Under the pieces are notes generated by a model. It was given only the letters and a program-made list of their open reading frames with translations, was not told the DNA's origin and did not search any database. Below, piece by piece: positions 6,639 through 16,428 of a stretch of 20,906 bases of DNA. This DNA is from Pseudomonadota bacterium. Its GTDB lineage: Bacteria; Pseudomonadota; Alphaproteobacteria; Rhizobiales; Rhizobiaceae. The number at the start of each line of letters is the position of its first letter. Within the stretch, counting starts at the first letter, position 1. The stretch spans positions 1 through 20,906 of the forward strand of contig JAEYDD010000060.1 in the NCBI GenBank assembly GCA_023404095.1, in the 5' to 3' direction. Made by a program: the position numbers and the translations under genes.

Positions 6639-9479
6639 ATGCAAACCATGCGACGGGAAAACGCAATTGCTGGCACGGGCTTTCGCATCCTGGTGAATGG
6701 TTTCAGGCAATGTGCAACGCATCGGTTTTCCGCTGGAGTTCTTGCTGGCGGCATCTCTGCTTTCGTCGTCGCCTGGCTCCCGACAACTGCATGGCTCTGG
6801 GTCGTCGGCGCAACGGTGATCATCTTATGGCGACTCCGTCAAAATGGGGCCCTGCCTCGCGACGCCCGCCGAAAGTCGCAAGACCTCTATGGGAACCAGG
6901 CTCTTCTCGAGATCGCAGGCAAGGCCGCGAAGCTCGGGGGATGGGTGGTGCACCTGCCGGATCGAAGAATCGAATTGTCGGATGAAACCTGGGCGATCCA
7001 CGAGAGACCCAGGGGCGAAACAGTCACCTTCGAGGAGGGGATCGGCTATTTCGCGCCGGAATGGCGAGATGCGATCACACGGCACTTCGAAACCTGCGTT
7101 GCGACCGGTCTTCCCTACGATATCGAGGCGAAGATCATTGATGGCACGGGCCGGCGGAAATGGGTTCGCGCAATCGGCGTGGCGATCCGCGACGACATGG
7201 GCCACATCTCCCGAATACAGGGTGCCCTCCAGGATATCGATGAGCGCAAGCGGCTGGAGAATACGGCCAGGGATCTTGAGCGGCGCTTGGCCGAGTCGAT
7301 GGAGAACATCAGCGATGCATTTTTCCAGCTCGATACCGATTGGCGCTTCACCTATCTCAACCGTCAGGCCGAACGTCTGCTGGAGCGCCCGCGATCGGGG
7401 CTTATAGGCCGCCTGATCTGGCAGGAATTCCCGGAGGCCTCCTCGGGGTGCATCCGGCAGCACTACGAGCGCGCCGTCCGCGAAAGCAAGACAGCCGATT
7501 TCGAAGTATTTTACGAGTCCCTGAACGCATGGTTCTCGGTCATCGCCTATCCGGGTTCGGGTGGGCTGACCGTGTATTTCCGAGACGTGACGAAACGGCA
7601 TGCGGCCGATCAGCACTTGCACCTGCTGGAAATGGCGATCTCGAGAATCGAGGACTTCGTCCTGATAACGAAGGCCGCATCGCAGCCCGGGGGCGGGCAA
7701 ACGATCGTTTACGTCAACGACGCCTTCGTCAGGATCACCGGCTACTCACGGCGTGACGCGCTCGGCCGATCCCCCGGCTTTCTTCAGGGTGACCGGACCG
7801 ATCTCGCCACCATTGAAGCGATTGACCGCGCGATCGCGCGGTCAAAGGCGATCCGTGCCGAACTTCTCAATTACGCCAAGGACGGCCGAGAGTACTGGGT
7901 GGATATGAGCATCGCGCCGATCGTCGGCTCCGATGGACGCGCGAGCCATTTCGTCGCGACCGGTCGCGACATCACCGACGGAAAGCGAGCGGCGGAACGG
8001 CTGGCGGAAAGCGAGGAACGCCTCGCAATCATCGCCAGGATGACGACGGACGCGATCTGGGACTGGGACATTACCACCGGCCGTGTGCAATGGAACAGCA
8101 ACATCGCATCCGTCTTCGGGCACGACGACGTGCCGGTGGAGGACGGTTTTCGGGAATGGGAGGCCAAGATCCACCCGGACGACCGCATACGCGTCGCGTC
8201 CAGCGTGCTTGCCGCGATTGAAGGAAATGCCGAAACATGGCTGGAAGAGTACCGTTTCCGCCGTGGAACGGGGACCTATGCCGAGGTTCTCGATCAGGGC
8301 CACATCATCCGCGATGCCGCAGGCACGGCAACCCGGATGGTCGGTGGTGTCCGCGATATCACCGAGACACGGCTCAACGAGGCAAAACGGCTGCAGGCAC
8401 AGCGGCTTGAAGCGATAGGTCAACTGACGGGCGGCGTCGCCCACGATTTCAACAACCTGTTGACGGTCATCATCGGGACGGCGGAGACCTTGGCCGATGA
8501 AATTGCCGATCCGCGACTTTCAGCCATCGCGCAGCTAAACCACAAGGCCTCGCGGCAAGGCGCCGCCATCACACGCCAGCTTCTGACTTTCGCGGGACGT
8601 CAGCCTCTCGAACCAGCGGCTTTGAACATCAACAGTCCCATACTGGCGATGGAGGAATTGCTGTCGACTGCACTCGGCGAAATGATCACTCTCTGCCTGA
8701 AACTTGATCCGGCAGCAGGTCACATACGGGCAGATGTGGCGCAACTGGAAGCGTCTATCATGAACCTTTGCATCAATGCCCGCGACGCAATGCCGGATGG
8801 CGGCAGGGTGACAATCGCGACGGCGCAAAGCGACGGCGACGCGGTGATCCGAATCTCCGACAACGGCTTCGGAATGGATGCGGAGACGCGTGCAAAGGCC
8901 TTTGAGCCTTTCTTCACCACGAAGCCCTTCGGCAAGGGCAGCGGGTTAGGTCTCAGCATGGTGTATGGCTTCGTGCGGCAGTCAGGGGGGCGGATCGAAA
9001 TTGAATCGGAAGCGGGCAAGGGAACAACCATGTTCCTCTCCTTTCCTCGACTGGCGTCTACGGAAATATCAGCGGAGCCTATCTTGAACCGGGAGCTGGA
9101 GGGTGGGAGTGAGCGCATTCTCGTCGTGGAGGATGATCCAATGGTCCGTGAATTCGCCGCGGGCACACTCGTTTCGCTCGGCTATTCCGTGACATGTGCG
9201 GACGACGCAACGGATGCGTTGGCGATACTCAAAGCAGACGGGCCGTTCGATCTGGTTTTCTCAGATGTGGTCATGCCCGGCCCAATTGACGGCGACGCGA
9301 TGGCGACCAAGATCAGAACGCTGTATCCAAACCTCCCGGTTGTGCTGGCGACCGGCTACGCGGATGTCGAACGCATCGGCACCACGTCACGTTTCCGGCC
9401 ACTTGCAAAGCCCTATACGCGACGGCAGCTCGCGGAAGCTTTGCGGCTAGCGATCGGCGCTTTGCACGACAATCGATGA
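6639..9479 (+). CDS. Membrane-anchored multi-PAS hybrid histidine kinase with C-terminal receiver
   Basis: 946 residues. Two close hydrophobic segments (about 31-48 and 50-66) anchor it in the inner membrane with almost no periplasmic loop, so sensing is cytosolic. Four PAS-type domains follow: about 90-203 (PAS_3 fold), 215-320, 328-450 (LOV-like) and 462-578 (PAS_3 fold). The HisKA H-box is GGVAHDFNNLL with His602. The ATPase domain has the N-box NLCINARDAM (Asn713), G1 SDNGFGMD (740-747), F-box FEPFFTTK and G2 GKGSGLGLS (765-773). The receiver (826-940) has acidic EDD at 831-833, phospho-acceptor Asp876 in FSDVVMPG and Lys924. The kinase is of the AHDFNN type. The LOV-like PAS has GRSPGFLQG where photoactive LOV domains have GRNCRFLQ, so the photoactive Cys is absent. 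The start could also be the ATG at 6648, better spaced from GAGGA at 6632-6636. It is divergent from the PilZ-RR-EAL operon and probably acts with it. Confidence 0.95.
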   Translation: MQTMRRENAIAGTGFRILVNGFRQCATHRFSAGVLAGGISAFVVAWLPTTAWLWVVGATVIILWRLRQNGALPRDARRKSQDLYGNQALLEIAGKAAKLGGWVVHLPDRRIELSDETWAIHERPRGETVTFEEGIGYFAPEWRDAITRHFETCVATGLPYDIEAKIIDGTGRRKWVRAIGVAIRDDMGHISRIQGALQDIDERKRLENTARDLERRLAESMENISDAFFQLDTDWRFTYLNRQAERLLERPRSGLIGRLIWQEFPEASSGCIRQHYERAVRESKTADFEVFYESLNAWFSVIAYPGSGGLTVYFRDVTKRHAADQHLHLLEMAISRIEDFVLITKAASQPGGGQTIVYVNDAFVRITGYSRRDALGRSPGFLQGDRTDLATIEAIDRAIARSKAIRAELLNYAKDGREYWVDMSIAPIVGSDGRASHFVATGRDITDGKRAAERLAESEERLAIIARMTTDAIWDWDITTGRVQWNSNIASVFGHDDVPVEDGFREWEAKIHPDDRIRVASSVLAAIEGNAETWLEEYRFRRGTGTYAEVLDQGHIIRDAAGTATRMVGGVRDITETRLNEAKRLQAQRLEAIGQLTGGVAHDFNNLLTVIIGTAETLADEIADPRLSAIAQLNHKASRQGAAITRQLLTFAGRQPLEPAALNINSPILAMEELLSTALGEMITLCLKLDPAAGHIRADVAQLEASIMNLCINARDAMPDGGRVTIATAQSDGDAVIRISDNGFGMDAETRAKAFEPFFTTKPFGKGSGLGLSMVYGFVRQSGGRIEIESEAGKGTTMFLSFPRLASTEISAEPILNRELEGGSERILVVEDDPMVREFAAGTLVSLGYSVTCADDATDALAILKADGPFDLVFSDVVMPGPIDGDAMATKIRTLYPNLPVVLATGYADVERIGTTSRFRPLAKPYTRRQLAEALRLAIGALHDNR

Positions 9480-9588
9480 ACTCCTGGGGAGCGCATGCCC
9501 GCGATATATGTGGTTGTTCGAAGCTCGGTTTAGTCGGCCAACAGGGATCTGACCGGCAACGGCCGTGAAGGTTGAAACCCTGCCATAC

Positions 9589-9616
9589 TTGCAGTTCCTG
9601 CGAATCAAACAATATT
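9589..9616 (+). promoter_or_regulatory. Possible promoter directly abutting the AraC gene start
   Basis: TTGCAG (9589-9594), 16 bases, then AATATT (9611-9616) resembles a sigma-70 promoter. Transcription would begin at about 9623, which is the ATG itself, giving a leaderless or nearly leaderless message. This agrees with the lack of a ribosome site, but the match is modest. Confidence 0.25.
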
Positions 9617-9622
9617 TAAGCG

Positions 9623-10489
9623 ATGTCGAATGCTCTGCGCATCGCACGTGGCCTCTTCGGGAGAGTGGCGCTGCTGGATATGGATCGCCCCCTGGTGCGG
9701 CATGCGCATCCGCATTGCCATGTCCTGCTGAAGGTCGAGGGGGCCGATACGCAGTTTTCGGTGCGCGATCGGCTCGTCCCGCTCACAGATGAGAGCGCCG
9801 TTCTGATCAACGCCTGGGAACCGCACGCCTATGCACACGAACTGACACGCCCGAAGACGGTGATCCTGGCGCTCTACATCGAACCGCAATGGCTCGGTCA
9901 TTTTCGGCCGAACTGGGCGGCAAGCCACGCGCCCGACTTCTTCGCCTCAAATGTGGGTTCAATCACCCCCGACATCCGTTTGCGCACGCGCACGCTTGCG
10001 GAGGCCATGGTGCAAGAGCCGAACAGCGCCGAGGTGCACGAGGTGCTTCTCGGCGAACTGATGGTCGCCGTCATCGAGCGCTTCGCAGACTGGCGGGCGG
10101 TACCAAACTCGATCCGCGACCTGGCATCGCGACCGCTGCTCGACTTCCGTATCCGCAAGGCCGTCGAGCGCATGAAGGCGGCACCCGGCGAGATCGCCGA
10201 TCTCGATCTTCTGGCGAGCGACATCGGCTTGTCGCGGGCCCATTTCTTCCGACTGTTCGAGACCTCGATGGGAGTGACACCACGGGTCTTTCTCAATGTC
10301 CAGCGGCTGGAACGGGCCGTGGCCGCCGTCGCAGACGGAACGGAGAGCTTCTCGGCGATCGGCGACCAGCTGGGCTTTTCCGTGCCGGCGCATTTCTCGC
10401 GCTTCTTCCACGATCACGCCGGCTCCTCGCCGAGCATCTTTCGCAACGTCAGCCGGCTCTCGGCTGACGATTTTGAGACTCCTCGGTAA
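9623..10489 (+). CDS. AraC-family transcriptional regulator, likely activator of the furoate operon
   Basis: 288 residues. The N-terminal half is a cupin-type effector-binding domain (HAHPHCHVLLKVEGAD at about 27-42, then INAWEPHAYAHEL). The C-terminal 100 residues are a double helix-turn-helix of the AraC type: DLLASDIGLSRAHFFRLFE (about 194-212) and AIGDQLGFSVPAHFSRFFHD (about 247-266). It is transcribed in the same direction as the downstream metabolic operon with a 91-base gap, so it most likely responds to the pathway substrate or its CoA ester and activates that operon. No Shine-Dalgarno sequence precedes the ATG. The assignment to this operon is by position only. Confidence 0.9.
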   Translation: MSNALRIARGLFGRVALLDMDRPLVRHAHPHCHVLLKVEGADTQFSVRDRLVPLTDESAVLINAWEPHAYAHELTRPKTVILALYIEPQWLGHFRPNWAASHAPDFFASNVGSITPDIRLRTRTLAEAMVQEPNSAEVHEVLLGELMVAVIERFADWRAVPNSIRDLASRPLLDFRIRKAVERMKAAPGEIADLDLLASDIGLSRAHFFRLFETSMGVTPRVFLNVQRLERAVAAVADGTESFSAIGDQLGFSVPAHFSRFFHDHAGSSPSIFRNVSRLSADDFETPR

Positions 10490-10494
10490 GGTCT

Positions 10495-10510
10495 GATACG
10501 CGGCGGTATC
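10495..10510. promoter_or_regulatory. Short inverted repeat GATAC-N6-GTATC, possible operator
   Basis: GATAC at 10495-10499 and GTATC at 10506-10510 form a small dyad in the 91-base gap between the AraC gene and the operon, about 70 bases before the first operon start codon. It is a candidate regulator site only. AraC proteins usually bind direct repeats, so this is weak. Confidence 0.2.
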
Positions 10511-10580
10511 GCCCGATTGCGCTCCCTTCTTCACTTTTCCTGCGACGGCACCCCGAAACCAACGGGTGCGGGAGGAGCGA

Positions 10581-13556
10581 ATGAAGAGTTTGGAGACGGC
10601 GGGCGGCCTGATCGGCCGGACCGTGGAACGTGTCGAGGATGCCGGACTTCTGACCGGCCGCGGCCGCTACATCGACGACCTGCCCGTGCGGCGCGACACC
10701 GCGCATCTGGCGATCCTACGCTCGCCGCATGGCCATGCCGAAATCCGCGCTATCGATAGCACTGCTGCCCGGGCGCTTCCCGGCGTCTTCGCGGTGCTGA
10801 CCGGCGACGACGTCGCGCGGCTCACCCGCAGCATGACCGTCGGGGTCAAGGCAAATGTCGAATGCTGGCCGATAGCCCGGGACCGGGTACGCTATGTCGG
10901 TGAACCCGTGGCCCTCGTCGTTGCCGAAAACCGCTATGTCGCAGAGGATGCGCTCGATCTGATCGAGGTCGAGTACGCCACGCTGGCCGCCATCGTCGAT
11001 CCCGAGAAGGCACTCGCAACAGACGCACCGGTCTTGCATCCATCGCTCGGTACCAACCTCATCAACGAGCGCAGCTTTCGTTACGGGGACCCTGAAGCAG
11101 CGCTCGCGACTGCCGACCACCGCATTTCCATCCGCATCGCCTATCCGCGCAATTCCTGCACGCCGATCGAGACCTACGGTGTCATCGCGGAATACGATCC
11201 CGGTGAGGACGCCTATGACGTCACCGCGAATTTTCAGGGACCGTTCTCGATCCATGCCGTGATTTCCCGCGCGCTGAACGTGCCGGGCAACCGCATGCGG
11301 CTGCGCACGCCGCCCGATTCCGGCGGCTCCTTCGGCATCAAGCAGGGCGTCTTTCCCTACGTCATCCTCGCGGCCGTCTCCGCGCGCGTCGCCGGGCATC
11401 CTGTCAAATGGATCGAGGACCGGCTCGAACATCTGACGGCTTCCGTTTCGGCGACCAACCGTGTCACGACGCTCGAGGCAGCGGTTGCCGCTGACGGCCG
11501 CATCACAGCACTCTGCTGGGACCAACTGGAAGATTGCGGCGCTCATCTCCGCGCACCGGAGCCGGCAACACTCTACCGCATGCACGGCAACATGACCGGC
11601 GCCTATGCGATCCAGAACGTCGCCATCCGCAACCGCGTTGTGCTGACCAACAAGACGCCGACCGGGCTCAATCGCGGCTTCGGCGGACCGCAGGTCTACT
11701 TCGCGCTCGAACGGCTCGTCCACAAGATCGCCGACGAACTTGGCCTCGACAGGCTTCAAGTCATCCGCCGCAACCTCGTACCGGCAGACGCCTTTCCCTA
11801 TCGCACAGCGACCGGCGGGCTTTTGGATTCGGGGGACTATCAAACCGCAATCGACCGCGCCTGTGCCGAAGGCGGCCTGGAGGCTCTGAGGCTGCGAAGG
11901 GATCAAGCGCGTGCCGAAGGGCGCCTCTACGGCATCGGCTATGCGACGGTTGTCGAGCCGAGCGTCTCTAACATGGGCTACATCACGACGGTCCTCACGC
12001 CGGAGGAACGGGCAAAGGCGGGTCCGAAGAACGGCGCCCAGTCCGTTGCGACGGTGGCCATCGACCCACTCGGCTCCGTCACTGTCAAGGTTGCTTCTGT
12101 ACCACAGGGCCAGGGCCATCGCACTGTTCTGGCGCAGGTCGTTGCCGAGCGGCTCGGCCTTCCCCTGGAGGCCGTGCGCGTCAATACAGAACTCGACACA
12201 GCGCGCGACGCCTGGTCGATCGCGTCCGGCAATTACGCAAGCCGGTTTGCTGCAGCCGTCGCCGGTGCGGCGGCCCTTGCCGCCGACCGCATCAGGGATC
12301 GTCTCGCGGCGATCGCAGCCAGCCAACTTAACGTCACGGCGGACCGCATAAACTTCAGAGCCGGAAAGCTCTTCGATCGCGACAATCCGGACAATGCCAT
12401 CTCCTTCGGGCGTGTGGCCGCCGCAAGCCACTGGGCGCCCGGCACCCTGCCGGATGGAACCGGCCAGACGATCCGCGAGACCGTTTTCTGGACGCCGGAG
12501 CAACTGGAGGCGCCGACCGCTGCTGACGGGATCAACTCGTCGCTTTGCCATGGCTTCATCTTCGACATATGCGGCGTGGAAATCGACCGCGCGACCGGCC
12601 AAGTCCGCATCGACCGCTACGTGACGATGCATGACTGCGGCCGCATCCTGCATCCCGGCATGGTCGACGGCCAGGTGCGCGGCGGCTTCGCCCAGGCTAT
12701 AGGCGCCGCACTCTACGAGGAATATGCCTATGGCGGCGACGGCAGTTTCCTGACCGGCACGCTCGCCGACTATCTGATCCCCACCGTCATGGAGACGCCG
12801 GAGCCGCTGATCCTCCATCACGAGACGCCATCGCCCTTCACGCCGCTTGGCGCAAAGGGCGTCGGCGAGGGCAATTGCATGTCGACGCCGGTCTGCATCG
12901 CCAATGCCGTCGCCGATGCGCTCGGGGTCGAGGACATCCGGCTGCCGCTGTCACCGAGCCGGGTCAGCGAATGGCTCTATCGCGAGGAGCGCCCGCCGAC
13001 GAAGCCGCGGGACGCGGACCCGGCCACCACCGGTGCTTCCGGTGAGCGGATGCTGACCGGTTCGGGCTCGGCCGAGGTCACCGCCACCCGTGAGTCCGTC
13101 TGGGCGATGCTGCTCGACCCGAACACGCTGAAGGCGATCATTCCCGGCGCGCACGAGGTCCGCAAGGTCTCCGATAGGCATTTCCGCGCCGAGGTCACGC
13201 TCGGCATCGGCCCGGTCAAGGGCCGGTACCGCGCCGACATCCGCCTATCCGACATGGTCGAGCCGGAAGCGGTCACGCTTTCCGGCGGCACGGAGGGCGC
13301 GCTCGGCTCCGGCCGCGGCACGGGCCGCGTCACGCTGACCGAGACCGCGAACGGCACCTGTATCGACTATCGCTACGAGGCGGCGATCGGCGGCAAGGTC
13401 GCCTCCGTGGGCGGCCGACTTCTCGACGGCGCGGCACGTGTGGTGATCGGACAGTTCTTCCAGGCGCTCGCCCGTCATGCCGGCGGCGGAGGGCCTCCCA
13501 GCGCCGCCGCCGGCTTCACTCAACGGCTTCTGAGCCTTTTCAGGAGGCGCAAATGA
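10581..13556 (+). CDS. hmfA: Furoyl-CoA dehydrogenase-like molybdenum large subunit with fused C-terminal CoxG/SRPBCC domain
   Basis: 991 residues. The ATG at 10581 has a near-perfect GGAGGAG (10571-10577). An in-frame GTG at 10566 lies upstream of that site and was rejected. Residues 1-810 are a xanthine-oxidase-family molybdopterin subunit: IGRTVERVEDAGLLTGRGRY (11-30), NRGFGGPQ (364-371), QGQGH (509-513) and GAKGVGEG with the active-site base Glu763. There is no CO-dehydrogenase signature (AYxCSFR). From residue 824 to about 970 a second domain begins MLTGSGSAEVTATRESVW and has the CoxG/SRPBCC pattern. It ends in a basic amphipathic tail FTQRLLSLFRRRK, as in CoxG membrane anchors. With the next four genes this gives the hmfABCDE order, so the likely reaction is hydroxylation of 2-furoyl-CoA at C5 with water as oxygen donor. 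The family is certain; the substrate is inferred from gene order. Confidence 0.85.
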   Translation: MKSLETAGGLIGRTVERVEDAGLLTGRGRYIDDLPVRRDTAHLAILRSPHGHAEIRAIDSTAARALPGVFAVLTGDDVARLTRSMTVGVKANVECWPIARDRVRYVGEPVALVVAENRYVAEDALDLIEVEYATLAAIVDPEKALATDAPVLHPSLGTNLINERSFRYGDPEAALATADHRISIRIAYPRNSCTPIETYGVIAEYDPGEDAYDVTANFQGPFSIHAVISRALNVPGNRMRLRTPPDSGGSFGIKQGVFPYVILAAVSARVAGHPVKWIEDRLEHLTASVSATNRVTTLEAAVAADGRITALCWDQLEDCGAHLRAPEPATLYRMHGNMTGAYAIQNVAIRNRVVLTNKTPTGLNRGFGGPQVYFALERLVHKIADELGLDRLQVIRRNLVPADAFPYRTATGGLLDSGDYQTAIDRACAEGGLEALRLRRDQARAEGRLYGIGYATVVEPSVSNMGYITTVLTPEERAKAGPKNGAQSVATVAIDPLGSVTVKVASVPQGQGHRTVLAQVVAERLGLPLEAVRVNTELDTARDAWSIASGNYASRFAAAVAGAAALAADRIRDRLAAIAASQLNVTADRINFRAGKLFDRDNPDNAISFGRVAAASHWAPGTLPDGTGQTIRETVFWTPEQLEAPTAADGINSSLCHGFIFDICGVEIDRATGQVRIDRYVTMHDCGRILHPGMVDGQVRGGFAQAIGAALYEEYAYGGDGSFLTGTLADYLIPTVMETPEPLILHHETPSPFTPLGAKGVGEGNCMSTPVCIANAVADALGVEDIRLPLSPSRVSEWLYREERPPTKPRDADPATTGASGERMLTGSGSAEVTATRESVWAMLLDPNTLKAIIPGAHEVRKVSDRHFRAEVTLGIGPVKGRYRADIRLSDMVEPEAVTLSGGTEGALGSGRGTGRVTLTETANGTCIDYRYEAAIGGKVASVGGRLLDGAARVVIGQFFQALARHAGGGGPPSAAAGFTQRLLSLFRRRK

Positions 13557-14380
13557 AGCCTGCATCCTTCGATTTCCTCTGTCCGGACACGCTTGAGGAG
13601 GCGCTGGCCGCGCTCGCCGAGGGCGGCGGCGAAGCGCGCGTGATCGCCGGGGGACAGTCGCTGGTGCCGATGCTCAACATGCGGCTCGCCCGCCCTGCCC
13701 TGCTCGTTGACATCATGCGGCTTGAAGCGCTGCGCCGGATCGAGACATCCGGCGACGAGATCGCCGTCGGCTCGGGCGTTCGACAGGCCGAACTGGAAGC
13801 GTGGCCAGGCCTTTTGCGCGACGTGCCGCTTCTGGCCGCCGCCTTCCCGTGGCTTGGCCATGTGCAGACCCGGGCACGCGGCACGGTGTGTGGCTCTGTC
13901 GCCCATGCCGACCCGAGCGCCGAGCTGCCACTGTCACTGCTGACGCTCGGCGGTACCGTCAGCCTGCGCAGCCGTAAACAGAAGCGCAAGGTGAAGGCGG
14001 ACGACTTCTTCATCGGCATGATGGCGACCGATCTCGCCGAGGGCGAGATGATCGAAGCCGTGCATTTCCCCAAAGCACGTCCCGGCAGCGGTTATGCCTT
14101 CCGCGAGATTGGTCGCCGACATGGCGATTTCGCCATCGTCGCCTGCGCTGCCGTCGCTGATGAGAAGGGACTGCGGCTCGGCATTGCCGGCGTCGATGAC
14201 CGGCCGCGCGTCTTCGCTCTGCCCGCGCTTGACGACGACCAGTTCGACGATGCCATCAACGATATCGCCTGGTCGCTGAACGCCCGCGACGACATTCACG
14301 CAAGCGCCCGCTACCGGCGCGAACTGGTCCGCAATCTCGGTCGCGAGACCCTCAAGGAGGCAACCCGATGCCGCGCATGA
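13553..14380 (+). CDS. hmfB: FAD-binding medium subunit of the molybdenum hydroxylase
   Basis: 275 residues of the CoxM/FAD_binding_5 family. Flavin-contacting motifs are IAGGQSLVPMLNMR (31-44) and TVCGSVAHADPSAELP (111-126); the C-terminal CO-dehydrogenase flavoprotein domain follows from about residue 170. It passes electrons from the 2Fe-2S subunit to the acceptor. At 275 residues it has no room for the extra 4Fe-4S loop that 4-hydroxybenzoyl-CoA reductase carries in this subunit. That argues against a ring reductase and for an oxidising dehydrogenase. Its ATG overlaps the large-subunit stop (ATGA at 13553-13556), so translation is coupled. Confidence 0.9.
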   Translation: MKPASFDFLCPDTLEEALAALAEGGGEARVIAGGQSLVPMLNMRLARPALLVDIMRLEALRRIETSGDEIAVGSGVRQAELEAWPGLLRDVPLLAAAFPWLGHVQTRARGTVCGSVAHADPSAELPLSLLTLGGTVSLRSRKQKRKVKADDFFIGMMATDLAEGEMIEAVHFPKARPGSGYAFREIGRRHGDFAIVACAAVADEKGLRLGIAGVDDRPRVFALPALDDDQFDDAINDIAWSLNARDDIHASARYRRELVRNLGRETLKEATRCRA

Positions 14381-14872
14381 ACGCTGCTCAGAGGCATGTG
14401 ATCGAGTTCACGCTCAACGGCCAGAAGGTCCGCGCAGAGGCGGAAAACCGCATGCTGCTCTCGGACCTGCTGCGCCACGAAGTCGGGCTGACCGGCACCC
14501 ATGTCGGCTGCGAACACGGGGTCTGCGGCGCCTGCACCGTGCAGATCGACGGAAGGCCGGCACGTGCCTGCCTGACGCTCGCACAGCAGGTGCGCGGCAG
14601 CGACGTTCGGACCGTGGAAGCGCTGGCTCCCGGCCCGGCCGAGCTTTCTCCGCTTCAGGCGGCCTTTCGCCGCCATCACGGCCTGCAATGCGGCTTCTGC
14701 ACGCCCGGCATCCTGATGTCGCTCGACGCACTCTTGCGCGAGCAACCGGACGCAGGCCGGGAAGAGATTCGCGAACACCTCTCCGGCCATCTCTGCCGGT
14801 GCACGGGCTACGCGACCATCGTCGAGGCGGCGCTCGCCGCCGCGGAGGAACAACGGAAGGAGGAGACACCCA

Positions 14873-14880
<8 letters not shown>
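14368..14880 (+). CDS. hmfC: 2Fe-2S small subunit of the molybdenum hydroxylase
   Basis: 170 residues with both cluster sets of the family. The plant-ferredoxin type is GCEHGVCGACTV with a distal Cys (Cys48, Cys53, Cys56, Cys68). The second is CGFC...CRC (Cys108, Cys111, Cys143, Cys145). It carries electrons from the molybdenum centre to the flavin subunit. The ATG overlaps the end of the FAD subunit gene by 13 bases and has an excellent AAGGAGG at 14354-14360, which fixes the start. A second ATG three codons later lacks that spacing. Confidence 0.94.
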
Positions 14881-16390
<1,510 letters not shown>

Positions 16391-16428
16391 GCGGCCAGAA
16401 CCCCGCCAGACCAACGAAAGGAAAATCC

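Noticed and set aside
10716..12821. Very long minus-strand open frame (701 codons) opposite the molybdenum subunit
   Set aside because: It is a by-product of strong third-position GC bias. The plus strand carries all xanthine-oxidase family motifs and a proper ribosome site.
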